Shown here: piece by piece, positions 47,141-59,200 of the stretch
Layout of the letters: each line of letters starts with the position of its first letter
How positions within the stretch are numbered: the first letter of the stretch is position 1
Source of the DNA: Adineta ricciae
Taxonomy: Eukaryota; Rotifera; Eurotatoria; Adinetida; Adinetidae
Direction of reading: 5' to 3'
Length of the DNA: 64,000 bases
Assembly: GCA_905250025.1 (NCBI GenBank)
Contig: CAJNOJ010000006.1
Span: 868,001-932,000, forward strand
The notes under the pieces: model-generated
Told to the model about the DNA's origin: nothing
Seen by the model: only the letters and a program-made list of their open reading frames with translations
The model's database searches: none
Position numbers and translations under genes: made by a program

Positions 47141-48490
47141 TTAAAGAGCACTATCGTCTATAATGTCCATATCTATGATTTCTTCAAATTCCGCCGAATT
47201 TGGCCACATATTCTTCACTATTGGATCCATCTGTTCAATTTCCCATCTAAAATCATTCATATAGTTGTCGATGTCCATATCCAAATTCTTCATGTACAAA
47301 ACACACATGATTAATTTGTTAAAGAATTGAACTGCGTGCTTGTGACTTGCCGAGCGCGAAAGAATGTATCTCCATAGTATCTCGACATAAATATTTTGAG
47401 CAGAAAATATACCTAATGGGTCGTCACAAATCTGGTCTATATCAATGTAATCAAGATTACGGCCATTACTACTGGAGAGGACCAGGATAACAATAAGAAG
47501 TTTCAAAATCATCGGGTCATTTAAATATGCTTGAAGCAGTGCACTGGATTTTAGAAGACGCTGAGCAATTTCGATACCAAAAACATTTGTCCACGTTATA
47601 ATTGCATTTTTCAAGGACATCAAACGCATCATCGGTCCACTCATATTGGCTATAATACCGAAATGATTCTTCAACAAACGTACTCTATCATCGATGGTAA
47701 ATCTAGCAAATTCTGGTATATGATTCAGAAATTGAATACAGCTTCGAAATTCGAAGGAAATCTCGTTGCAATATTCATGTAGAGAGGTGTATTGGATGTC
47801 TGGAACGCGCTGTAATTGGACATTTTTTGCTACTGTACAATTGTTTTCATATGCGTCGAAGATGTTACCAAGAATAACCTGATCATTCGGACGAAGGCCA
47901 TAGAGAGGATTCGTTGAGATGATCAGTAAAGGCGATGGTTGCATCTAGAATTAACATTTCTCTCTTTTCTTATCATAGTCGATCGAAATCTAAATCGACA
48001 AGCAGAAGTGTCTTTCCTCACTCCTATAAGACTTCTATGCACTCTCCTTGCTATTTATAGCATATCAAGTGTGTCTAAACAAACATCTTTTACATACCCA
48101 TTTGGCACATTGTTGTTTTGGAATCTTTCCCCGCTTTAGTCGATTGATTTCCACTAGTTGATTACGAGCACCTCGTTCTTCGTCCGATAGAATCATTCCC
48201 TTGTCCATTCCCACTCGAAAGCATTTCGCCAATCGACAGCAATTACACGATCGACGAAACTTGTACGATATTATACAATCACCGTCATTTTGGCAAACAT
48301 ATTGTTGGACCTTTCGAAAGCAGGGGAGCAATTACAAGCATAGACAAAAAAATCAATGTAAACATACACCGAGTTTTGTGGCATTTCGACGGAAGAAAGC
48401 TTTGCAAGGCATACACGTCGGTACACCGAAATTTAATCCAATTGCTGCATCATCACAAACGAAACATCGACCATGATCTTTCTTGGACAT
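47141..48490 (-). CDS. Nuclear receptor 3 (tandem array, CMPCKAFFRR P-box)
   Basis: Exons 48490-48368, 48310-48098 and 47944-47141, 379 residues, the same exon lengths as receptor 2. The N-terminus is MSKKDHGRCFVCDDAAIG. The DNA-binding region differs from receptor 2 by only a few residues. The ligand-binding exon has the same 804-nt length but is strongly diverged, e.g. PEFARFTIDDRVRLLKNHFG and AQNIYVEILWRYILSR. This pattern implies a shared DNA target with different ligand or partner surfaces. The acidic C-terminus (DMDIIDDSAL) lacks a clear AF-2 core. Confidence 0.92.
48082..48474 (-). repeat. DNA-binding cassette shared with receptor 2 (copy 2)
   Basis: Counterpart of 45339-45731: 4 differences in 393 bp, intron included. 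Confidence 0.9.
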
Positions 48491-49185
48491 TATTGGAATA
48501 AAAAATCTAGAGGGTACATGAGTTTGTAGGCAAACTTCTTCATTACGTAGTAATGATAATCAATTTATGCGTGAACATACGACATAAAACGGTAAATTTG
48601 CGTTACCGAAAATATGTCATTCACTTCATCTGAAAATAGAAAAAGAAAGTGGATTACGGTTCGAAATGTAATTCAAACAAAGTAGTAGGTTTATTTATGA
48701 AATAACCTTAGACAAGGAAGAGAAGCACAGAACATTCCAGGTCAAAACACTATTCTCGGATACTGTATTTAAAAAAGATCAAAATCCATCGACACTTATC
48801 TTATTCACGTATTTATTTTCGAAGCAAATACTTTTCATAAACAAAAAATATGTAACGGAGGCGTATGGTGAAGACATTTTCTAAGAAATACGTTAGAAGA
48901 CTTCCGAAGGAAGTTGTTTTAAGTAGAAAAAGTAGCCAATCAAATAATACATGGAAAAAATGACTCTCATCCACCCACAGAGAAAAAGTCGTGTTTGACA
49001 TATGCTATTAAAAATTATTTACTGGTAAACACTAAACGCGTTTGGTATTTGGCTGACATCAAACGGATAAGAACAGATTGAGGAGACGAAATGACAAAAA
49101 AAAATCTCAATACATTACCAAGGTAGATAATATGAAGTGTTGTACTAGACGTTCACCGTCGTTAGAAATGCAGCTACTTCATATC
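48491..49185. other. Intergenic
   Basis: 695 bp between receptors 3 and 4. Nothing recognised. Confidence 0.4.
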
Positions 49186-50899
49186 CTAATAAACATTCGT
49201 GTTTTTTGCACTTGGCCACATGCTTTTCATGAGTGGTTCCATTTGCTCGATCTCCTCGGTCATATTAGTGATATAACCATCGACCATCAAATGTACATTT
49301 AATAAATACAAGGCAAATTGAACCAATCTATTGAAATATCTTACTGCATCGGCTGTCGTTGATGAACGTGACATAATATATTTCCATAGAAGTTCAATAT
49401 ATACACTCTGAGCGGCAAATATCGATAGCGATGTGTCAGGATCGTAATCGAAAATGAGATCACACCGGTTGCGAAGGTTTCCACTTGAAAAGGCAGTCAC
49501 AGTAAGGAAAAGTTTTAATATCACAGGATCATATGAAAATTCTTGTATTCGTTCAATGGATTGTAAAAGCCGGTTAGCTAAACTGATACCGAAAATGTTT
49601 ATAAACGATACAGCTAAATTTGCTGATACACCAGGATGAATGATGGCTTCGTAAATATTGTTAACATTTCCGAAATGATTCCGTACCAAATAGATCTTGT
49701 CACGAAGACGCAGGGAATCAAATTCAGGTAAACGTTTGAAGTATTCGATTAAAACTTTGTGTGATTTCGAGTATTCATTTAAAAATGTACACAAGTTCGT
49801 ATGCACAACGCATGGAAACTCAGGGTACTGCGATTGTCGGGGCGCAATACATGTCGACTCGAATGCATTGTAGATGTTTTGAATATTGGCTTGATCAGAC
49901 GTGTGAATACGTAAATAATTTCGATGCGCCGAACGTTTTTCCGGTATAGCTACTGTCTAAAAAACAATACAAAACATGATTTGTGCGTTCAGATTGACTT
50001 ACTTGCGCCTATATGTGACGACCGACACAGCAACGCAATTTATTTGACATATTAAAGTGCAACCCTTGTTTCGTTCTCTATTAGTCTATTCGCCGGGGAA
50101 AAAAAGCTACTCTCAAGATTTATGTTATGTTCTTAATATTGTATCTCGTCGTAATTATACCGACAGAAAAGAAAACAAAGACGAAGTATCACATGTAAAG
50201 AATGTTTTTCGTATATCTTAATGAAAGAAAAATGGCTCGAGCAGCGAACGGAGAAGAAAGGAAAAAAAAGGGTAGCTTATTCTTTTGTGTAGCATATGAG
50301 AGAACGCTTAGAGGAAAGTAGAACACCACTGAATGACGTAGATAAATGACTCATAGTCTAAAGAGCAACTACCATTATATAAATGCACTAAAAGAACACA
50401 GACGTGTAAGAAAACCTTGAGTTATTCCGAGAGAACATCAATTTTCGCGGCAATAAACGCATCGATTGCCTTTAATTACGAAGTACGAACATACCATATC
50501 TGATTTCTTTGGTGCTTGTGTTTTCTCTCGTTTTTGGCGATGTTGTGCAGCTCGTTCCTTTCGAAATTGCTTTTCAGCTTCCGAAAGAATTAATTCTTTT
50601 CTCATTCCAACATGGAAACATTTGGCTAATCGGCAGCAGTTGCATATCCGCCGATACACATGATTTATAGGACAATCACCATCATTTGGACATGTAAAAT
50701 CGTAGTTCTAACGAAAACAAGTGGCGAAAACACTGAATCATTAAAAACAAATAATGATTTCGCTTACGCCAAGTTTAACTGCATTTCGTCTAAAGAACGC
50801 TTTACACGCCATGCAAGTTAACACACCGAAATTAAAACCAATTGATTTATCACCGCAAACGAGGCATGGACTATTGATTCGCGATACTGACGTAGCCAT
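49186..50899 (-). CDS. Nuclear receptor 4 (tandem array, [11 protein letters not shown]-box)
   Basis: Exons 50899-50768, 50707-50495 and 49956-49186, 371 residues. Finger 1 is [18 protein letters not shown] with [15 protein letters not shown]; finger 2 is [20 protein letters not shown], then [10 protein letters not shown] and a basic hinge. The ligand-binding exon has [20 protein letters not shown] and [15 protein letters not shown]. Exon 2 is again 213 nt. Closest to receptor 5 by its finger 1 exon. No AF-2 core is evident at the end ([11 protein letters not shown]). Confidence 0.91.
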
Positions 50900-52390
50900 A
50901 ATCGGCGTTTTATTGATTGTAAGAGAGAATATATCTTTTATCTGAAAAACGAGCCGATATCTGTAGCGGTTAAGATAAACATAAACGCAGACGTAAAATT
51001 TCAGGAGAAAACTATCATCGACGCCGAGTTTTCCTTCCTATTTACCGTTATTTCTCCCTGCGGTCAAATAAAAAAGTTCTCGAAATGATATAGAGTTAGT
51101 ATCAGATACTCTCAATGGTAAATTATTTCACAGGCGCTTCTATGTTCTAATAGATTTTTATCAACTCCACTATCGGCGATTATTGAGATACAGAGAACGT
51201 GATGTATAGTTTGTTTTTTGGTAACTGCTGAACGACTGTTCTACATAATGTGTACGTTAAAATAGCGTAATTTATGCAGATAATATTGCCCAAGGAGAAG
51301 AAAATAAATCCTGAGTCGCATTCAGATTCTCATTGAATACTAACTTCCGTTGTAGATTTGTTGATGAGCGTATGCTTGACGAAGTCAACCAACAACATCT
51401 GATCAACAAATTGAATTCATTGAATCATTACTGCAGAAAGAGAAAACTAGTGAGTTTTCTCGGATTTAACTGTCTAACGAGAATCTGTTGAGACTACACG
51501 ATCTGTTTTTATACCCTTGATGATATCACTGCAAATATAATTTCGAAGAAGTCAATCTTGTGTAAGCAGATTTTCGTTGCTCGGTACGGTAACGTGGATA
51601 ATAATCATGATCTATTGAAAAGTGTTTACTGGTCGACGCAGTGGCTAATCTAAAATTCAAATAGAAACAACGTTTTTCTTATACAAAAGTGTATCGAATT
51701 GAAAGAACTTGTATTTAAGAGAAAAATACTTTTTATGAGAAGACGATGATAGTTCGATAGACGCATATCCGATGATGAGATTTCTTCTGTCGGCGTGTGA
51801 TTCAAGCTGGATAGAATGTCTTCCACTAACTGTGAAGAAGTGAAGAATTTAACGAAATTATTTTCAGACTTGATCTGTACAAATTAAATGCGATACTCCA
51901 TTTCTTACAGTAACATCTTATTACACAGTTACAAATCGACCTCGTATGGCCTAGAATTCGCCATGTTCTACAAAAGAAGATGCTGCTCAAGACTTTTCTC
52001 ATAGTTCGTTAGTTTTTTTATTCGATGGCTGTCAACTAATTATTGCTAACTCTTTCTTCCATAGTCACTCTCAAGATAGAATGAGTATCAAAGTAAACTA
52101 GGCTGATATAGATGAAATCATCACATAAAAAACAGACTAAGTACAACATAGTCATCAACATTTTAAAATACATAAATTAATTGTATCATAAGACCAAAAC
52201 ATTACATCATAAATGAAAACAGACATGTTCTGCAGGGATATCTCAGGCTTTAATATATGTACAACAATTAAGCTAATCCATCGGTTAACATCTCAGTGAG
52301 AATCGGATCCTATGCATATTCATCTTCTGTTTTTGATGATGCAGTCATTGGTTCAACTCGATTCAGTTCCGAATAATGCATTGTGCTTCA
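50900..52390. other. Intergenic with coding-like fragments
   Basis: 1.5 kb between receptors 4 and 5. A weak coding-like stretch at about 51356-51655 is discussed as a finding; nothing else recognised. Confidence 0.35.
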
Positions 52391-53777
52391 TTATTGTACA
52401 TTGCCAAAGTTCATATCACTGGTATGTTCTGTTGCATATAAGCTGTCTGGTGACGGACATATGATACATTGTAACAGTGGTACGATGTTTTTTACGTTTC
52501 TCTCCGACTTCAACATAAATCGGTCCACACTGAGACAAGTTCGTTGTAGCCAAAGTACGTTCAATACGAATGAGTTGAAAAATTTGACAGTATATTCGGT
52601 GGAAGGCAATCTCGAGAGAAGATATCGCCAAAGCAGCTCAACATAGACGCTTTCACTGGCGAAGATAGCCAGAGTATCTTCATAGATCACGCTTGTATCG
52701 ATGTTATAAGTGTATTTGTTCATACCAAGAGAGAAGCACCAGATAATCATGATGAGCTTGAGCAGGATGGGATCGTATGAATATTCACGTTCTCGCTCAA
52801 AAGAAATCCGGACCTCAAGAGCGCCGATTTCGCCGAATGCAGCTTGTAATGAAAATATGAAATTTTCATGACTCGATCGATTCAGTATGGACTCGTTCAT
52901 GTGAAATAGCGGCCCAAAATTGGTTCGAACTAGACGTGCTCTGTCCATGATTGGTAATTTGTTGAACTCAGGAATCAATTTGAAAAAGTCGAATAGTACT
53001 CGAACTCGTCGTTCAGAGTCATTGAAAAACGTGTCTACAGTGGCATGTTTCAATACAGGTGCATTTGTAAATGGCTCGACACCCTTCTGCGAATAGGCTC
53101 GCTCGTAAATATTAAAAATATTCGTAAGGATCATTTGATCAAATGGAGACAATGCTTTGGGACCTTTTTCGGATGAATATGCATTGAGACTGAGTCGAAT
53201 CTAAAATACAAAGAACTTATTAGGTTTCTCGTCGATGTGATAGCTTCTATGTGTCATATTCCAACAGAATAGAATTTCATGTAAATCTTCTATGGTAACA
53301 ATCTACGTATGTAGCACATCTCCGGTTGTAAATAATTGAGTTAGTTTTATCCCAAGCTTACCTTTTCTGTATGTCGCATTAGTTTTCTCTCTTCTCGTTT
53401 TCTTCGATTTTGGTCCACTAAGTCTTTGCGTGCTTGCTTCTCGCTTTCTGATAATATGGAGGATTTTTGCATACCAACGCGAAAGCATTTCGCTAACCGG
53501 CAACAATTACACATTCGCCGCAGATCATGCGTCACTAGACAGTCTCCATTTTGATAGCAGATGAATTCAGTTTTCTAACAAATCACCAAGATGACGAATC
53601 AAATAGAAAGAATACCGATCAACTTACGCCTAGTTTAACTGCATTTCGTCTAAAGAATGCTTTACACGCCATGCACGTTAACACGCCGAAATTAATACCA
53701 ATTGAATTAGCACCACAAACAGAACATGGTCCCAGTTGCCGAGATTTACTGGTTCCTGTACACGGATTTTCTGCCAT
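52391..53777 (-). CDS. Nuclear receptor 5 (tandem array, [11 protein letters not shown]-box)
   Basis: Exons 53777-53628, 53574-53362 and 53200-52391, 390 residues. Finger 1 is [18 protein letters not shown] with [15 protein letters not shown]; finger 2 is [20 protein letters not shown], then [20 protein letters not shown]. The ligand-binding exon has [20 protein letters not shown] and [15 protein letters not shown]. Exon 2 is 213 nt, as in the other three array members. C-terminus lacks an obvious AF-2 motif. Outermost member of the array. Confidence 0.91.
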
Positions 53778-56241
53778 TGTTGATGATTATTGTGGAGTCT
53801 AGAACTAATTATGAGAATATGTAGAACAATGTGGAACTGGTGACATGTACTTAGGCTTTTCGGGTTACATGAGTTCAGTTGACAATAGTGAGAAATGTAC
53901 TGAAAAAAATCTCTCGCACGATCATGACTATAGAATGTTACTAGAATTCTAACAGATGCTTTTACAATAGTCGCGGGAATGAAACTCTTACGTTGAACTC
54001 TATTCAAAGAAAAAAGTCTTATATAACTTTTGCACCTGTCCTAAGATATAACCAACTGAATAAAGTCATTGATATTAACGATCTGAGAAAGTGCACTCAT
54101 AATGTATCATTTCAAGATGAACAATTTGACGGAAAACACTAGCGAGTCTTAGCATATGTGCATTATTAAACAAGATTAGTTACAAATTCATTAAGTGACG
54201 TTTTCAGGCGAGCCACGTAAGCCTTTGTCGATATTCACCAACACGACAGCACGCATGGAAAGAATCGAGAATCATGTTTTATGTAGCAAAGAAAAGTTTT
54301 TTATAGCAAAATTCGAAAAATGCGCTCATCGACACTAATGCATACTCGTTCGCCTGACTGAAAATAAACAGCTGAAATGCGATGCTAAAACGATCCAATC
54401 TTTTCCATCTTAGATCAAAACGAGCTATTCGACTGAGACTTTCGATGTTTGTCGCATAGATCAATTAGACTTATGTAAACTTAAATTTGAAAAGTTTTCT
54501 TTCACATTTATAACTTCATAGCGCAGAGGAAAGAGCCCAGAATACGTTTCTGTACCAATTACAGAGCATACCAACGAAAGGTCGCAGATGTTTTCCCTAT
54601 GTAAACACATACGATTACCCTTAGTCACATTCGTGCACAAATAATTGCGTAGTATTTTCGTCTCGCGAAAGAGAACTGTGCGAATGCATTTCATCCTTGG
54701 AAAAACGATAGGTTTGTTAAGAACTGTTATTACTACTTAAAATAACCGGAAAAGGCTAGCAGGCTCGGTTAATTACATTTACGACTAATTTGACAGTGAC
54801 AAAAATTTGTATCTTTGAAGGTAATGATAACAAACAGGTACATACCAGATATAAAGCTGTCGAAAATTGAAATATCAATGATTCATCGGAACAGATATCT
54901 AGAAAAGTACAAAATATCTTCATTTATTTATCAAACGTATCCTAAACCAACTGCGAAGTAAGAATAATGAATAAAATTTTATCTGGATCATCGTAACACG
55001 TAGTAGTCAAGGAAAAAGTAGCTGTTTTTTTTTATATCAAAATAACGTTTTTCTATTGGCACCTGCTATTTTGCATTATACACTAGTTCGATATTCTATG
55101 AGCTGAGAGTGCTTTTATCAAGTTCAATACTCCAAATGCAATTATCTTATTGGTACTTGAAGAAAGTAACTACGTGCAATCTAAAGGGAATGTCGCTATG
55201 CGGTGTCACCAGGTACATATGGACTTTTAAATCGTATCAGTGCCATATATCTTCGAATATACCTTCGAAGCCACTAACAACAACGCTTGACTTTCTTGTT
55301 GTTCGAAAAAAAAATCAATTAGAAAGAATTCGTCTGCGTAGGCTAGAAAACAACAGCTGCTCGGTCAATGAGTACGAAACAAAATGAAAACCAATAGAAT
55401 GCGTCGTGTACTTCAATGGTTTCCGTGATTCTGTCAAGAAAAGAAAGCACGGGCTATGTTTCTAACTGACTCTGCTGAGGTATTACAACTGCTAGATCAG
55501 GGCAAAGAATCGGTAAGTTATCGTTGTTTTCCTCTTCAGAATGTGAAGAGAAATGACACTGTTTGATGTAGTTAGGAGTAATAAAAATAGATTACCGAGT
55601 TAAAGAGACGGACTTTGTATATATTCTAAAGGAAAGAAGAAAATGAACCCAAAGAAGGAAAAGAAATCCTTCGGCAACTCGGATCGTCATTCTTTTCTAT
55701 GTTAAAAAAAAGATATAGACTTTCTTCCCACGTTTTATTATAAAAAAAGAGAACGAAGTATGACACGACTTAAAGAAATAGGGGAAAGGAACGAGGATGT
55801 ATAGCAAAAAAAGAGAAACCAGAAGAAGTCTGGTTCAATAAAATCAAACGGCAGGAATATGAAAAGTTGGTTTTCAGTTTTGTCATATTTCTCATAAAGA
55901 AAAGAGACAATGCACAAGTTGATGACGTCATAGAAGAGATATTGAAGAAAACAAAAAACATTTTCAGTCAGACAAGGAAAGAAAATAAGCGGTAGGAAAC
56001 GACAAAGTTGAATACATTAAATCCGTGTGTTGCCATTGAGTAGGCAATAAAAGGAAAGCTAGTCAGTGTAGAAAGGAAATCAACGAGATGTTGTTGCGGA
56101 GAACACACACAAGCAGACATACACATTATTTGTAATTGCTCAATAGAAATCATACGTTTTATTTTGAAGAAAGAAATTCATCACCGGTTAGGTATTTTCT
56201 CAAATTTTCGTAAAATACAGGAAATCTTTTAGCTTTTCATT
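53778..56241. other. Intergenic, no confident gene
   Basis: 2.5 kb. One plus-strand stretch around 55420-55512 has coding texture and a GTAAGT donor but no partner exon. Otherwise nothing recognised. Confidence 0.4.
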
Positions 56242-59200
56242 TCAAGGCGTTGTTCGGACTGCACTAGTCGGGCGCAGCATCGATGATGTCGACAACGCTT
56301 TTTGTTGTTGAAAGCTTTGAAACTGAGCAAGATTTAACGGTGTTGAGGATGTTTGAGATTGAATTTGTTGTTGACGTGATAATGTTTGGAAGATATTCAA
56401 TGTGGCATACTGAAATGCAGCACGAGCCTTTTGTGTCCAATCACACAAGTCGTGAATTGCATACGAGACATGATCAAACGCTAAATACAAAAATATTCTT
56501 CAGTTGTCCAACAGTCATCATATCTAAACTCTGCGTGCTGAGGGAAAACTGAGAACAAGCACATGTTATCGTACTGCTTGTTGTTAACGTGACAGAGAAT
56601 CTTTATGTCTGGGCGAAGGGTGCATGCCTCGTGAATAGAAGACTATAAGTGACATATTTTGCCTGGAAATGAACACGGAAGTCAAGGGATTCCCCTATAA
56701 AACTGTGAAAATCAACATAAGATGCTCTTCAAAAACATGAATATCTCATTACAACCCTGTCTCTTCTACTCAATGAATATTTCAATTATAAATTAATGAG
56801 CTAAGCATAAACTTTTAATGTTCATATATCACAACAGAATCAATCAAACCTTCTAACCAAAGGTTTTAGACGCAAAAAAGTCTTTTTGAATCTGAAATGT
56901 CAACCAGTATAGATCATTAAAACAACAAGAATACATAAGTCTTGGAAGCTGAGTCTTAAAAGAACAAGTTAGCGCTCATCATGCTTCAGAACTGTTAGTA
57001 TGGGAAAAGTGTTCGAAGATACATTTAGGCACATAGACTTATCTCCTCTCACTTCGTAAAGAGGGACACAATGGCAATTTACCTGCTTGTAAGACTGAGT
57101 CTGTCATATAATACGACTGAGGATGTTCCGTGCTTAAGCGTAGCTTATTTTCCTCCTCTTGATGAATCATTTCGGCATTTGCAATTGACTCTTTCCATGA
57201 TTTGAACACAAACATTAAATCTCGTAAGCGTAGTTCAGCTCTTGCTAGAGCTAATAATTCAAAAACGTGACTTGCCTGAAGAGAAAGATTATCTGACATG
57301 TTGGATTCTTTGTTAAAGAGCTTACCGTTATTTCAATCTTTTTGCATTTGAATATAAAATACTCAGAAACAATAAGAACACGGGAAGAACAAGAATTCGA
57401 ACCATTTAGGTGCGTTGCAAGAGAATTGGGCGATAGAGAGTTGATATTGACATAGTTTTGTACCTAGATTTCAACGAAATATCGAAGTTTCAAAAGAGGT
57501 CAATGGCTCTTCATACCCATCGTTGTTCTTGTATAAGTGCATTCAGCTCATCAAAACCTTTGTAGCAGAGCTCATTCAGACTTTGCATTAATTCTTGGAT
57601 ATTTGCCGAATTCTTTCTTGACGAGAAGCTAACTTGTCGTTGGAGCATCGTTGGACGAATTTTATGTTGCGCCTGTCCGTTAGTATCGAATGATGAGAGT
57701 AATGTTCGTTGTTGCCATGGAGTTCCCGATGTGACTGGAGATGACGCAGTTGCCATCGAGGCAAGGAAATGAATATTATCATGAATGGCTTGTTGTTCTT
57801 TATCGAGATTTGAATTCGTTGGTAATGATACCGATGGCGAATGAAATATAGATAAAGGTTCATCGTTGAAGAGTTTATTAACACTTGATAATTGCTGTTG
57901 CTGTGTTAGTTGAATGAGTGCTTCATCAATTGATGACGATGTCGACGAAGCTGATGAAGTTGATGTGCGAGTTTTAATTGACGTTAGATAATTGTGTGAA
58001 GGAACTTTATTGATTGTTGGTTTCGTTGGAATGAAGTCTAAATGAAGTTTTTGAAAGAAATAATTCTCTCGTTTGAAGTATGTACCTGTGTGGCCATTAG
58101 TTAAAAATGAATGTGTTGGTGAAAAGATACGATTAGGTGTCATTTCTCCATCTGTTATTCTTTTATCATTTTCAATTGTTGTTATTGTTATAGGACTGTC
58201 TCTTGTACTATTTGTAAGAAGAGATGCAGATGAAAAATGATTATTATTATTATTATTATTATTGTTATTATTGTTCAATGAAAGACTGGTGGGTATGTGC
58301 GGCTTTGCAGCGGATTTTGTTGTTGTTGTTGATGATGATGATGCTGTCACAGATGACAGAGGTGTATTAGTAGAAAAAATCTGACTTGTTGGATTAAGAA
58401 TTGAAGATGATGATGATGATGACGATGACGATGAGTAGGGATGAGTTAACATTGGAAAAAACATCGATTGTTCTTCGGATGTAAATGACGAATGAGATGA
58501 TGACGATGAACGAACAGTTCCGCTATTATTAGCAACTGGTTGCTGTTGTTGTGTATCTAATGAGAATTGGATATTTTGAGATGATGAATGAAATGTGGAA
58601 TTTGAAGAGAATTTCTCTGGGTTACTTACCGACGGCTGTCGATTGTAGTAACTGACTAAAATTGATTGTATCTGAAGAAGCGACTGGTGTTTGCATTCCA
58701 ACATTACTAATTGACGATAATGTAGAATTGTTATTCGTTGTTTGTGAAAGAAGTAAGTCTGTTGTTGTCGATGGTGAATCGTGACGAAAATTCTCGAAAC
58801 CAGGTGGAGGACCAATAGGTTGTTGTCGTTTATCAACAATCGATGGCGACGAACAACAAGTTAAATCAGTTAGTTGACTTAGGAAAACGTCATCGAGCGT
58901 ATTATTGGGTGTTTCGTGATCGAGTGTGCTGCCCAATAAAGCATTCGATGTAGCTGATGGTGTAGTCGAAGTAATAGATGAAAGAAATAAAGCAGCAAAA
59001 TCAGCATCACTTAAATTATTATTCGAGTTATTCACTGTTGTCATATCAGATGAGTTCATTTCTAATGTAAATGAAGAAAAATAATTTGATAATGAATCAT
59101 CGACTGTGGACGGATATTGATGATCAGATGCAGATGATAATAGTAATAATGATGCACTATCAGTTACTAAAATCGTAAATCAAATTTGTTTATGTAAATC

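Noticed and set aside
55420..55560. Exon-like plus-strand stretch reading EKKARAMFLTDSAEVLQLL with a GTAAGT donor
   Set aside because: No partner exon continues the frame after the next acceptor, and no start was found. Too little to call a gene.
57390..57420. GGTTCGAATTC-like T-arm (minus strand) suggesting a tRNA
   Set aside because: No matching five-base stems, anticodon arm or acceptor stem around it.
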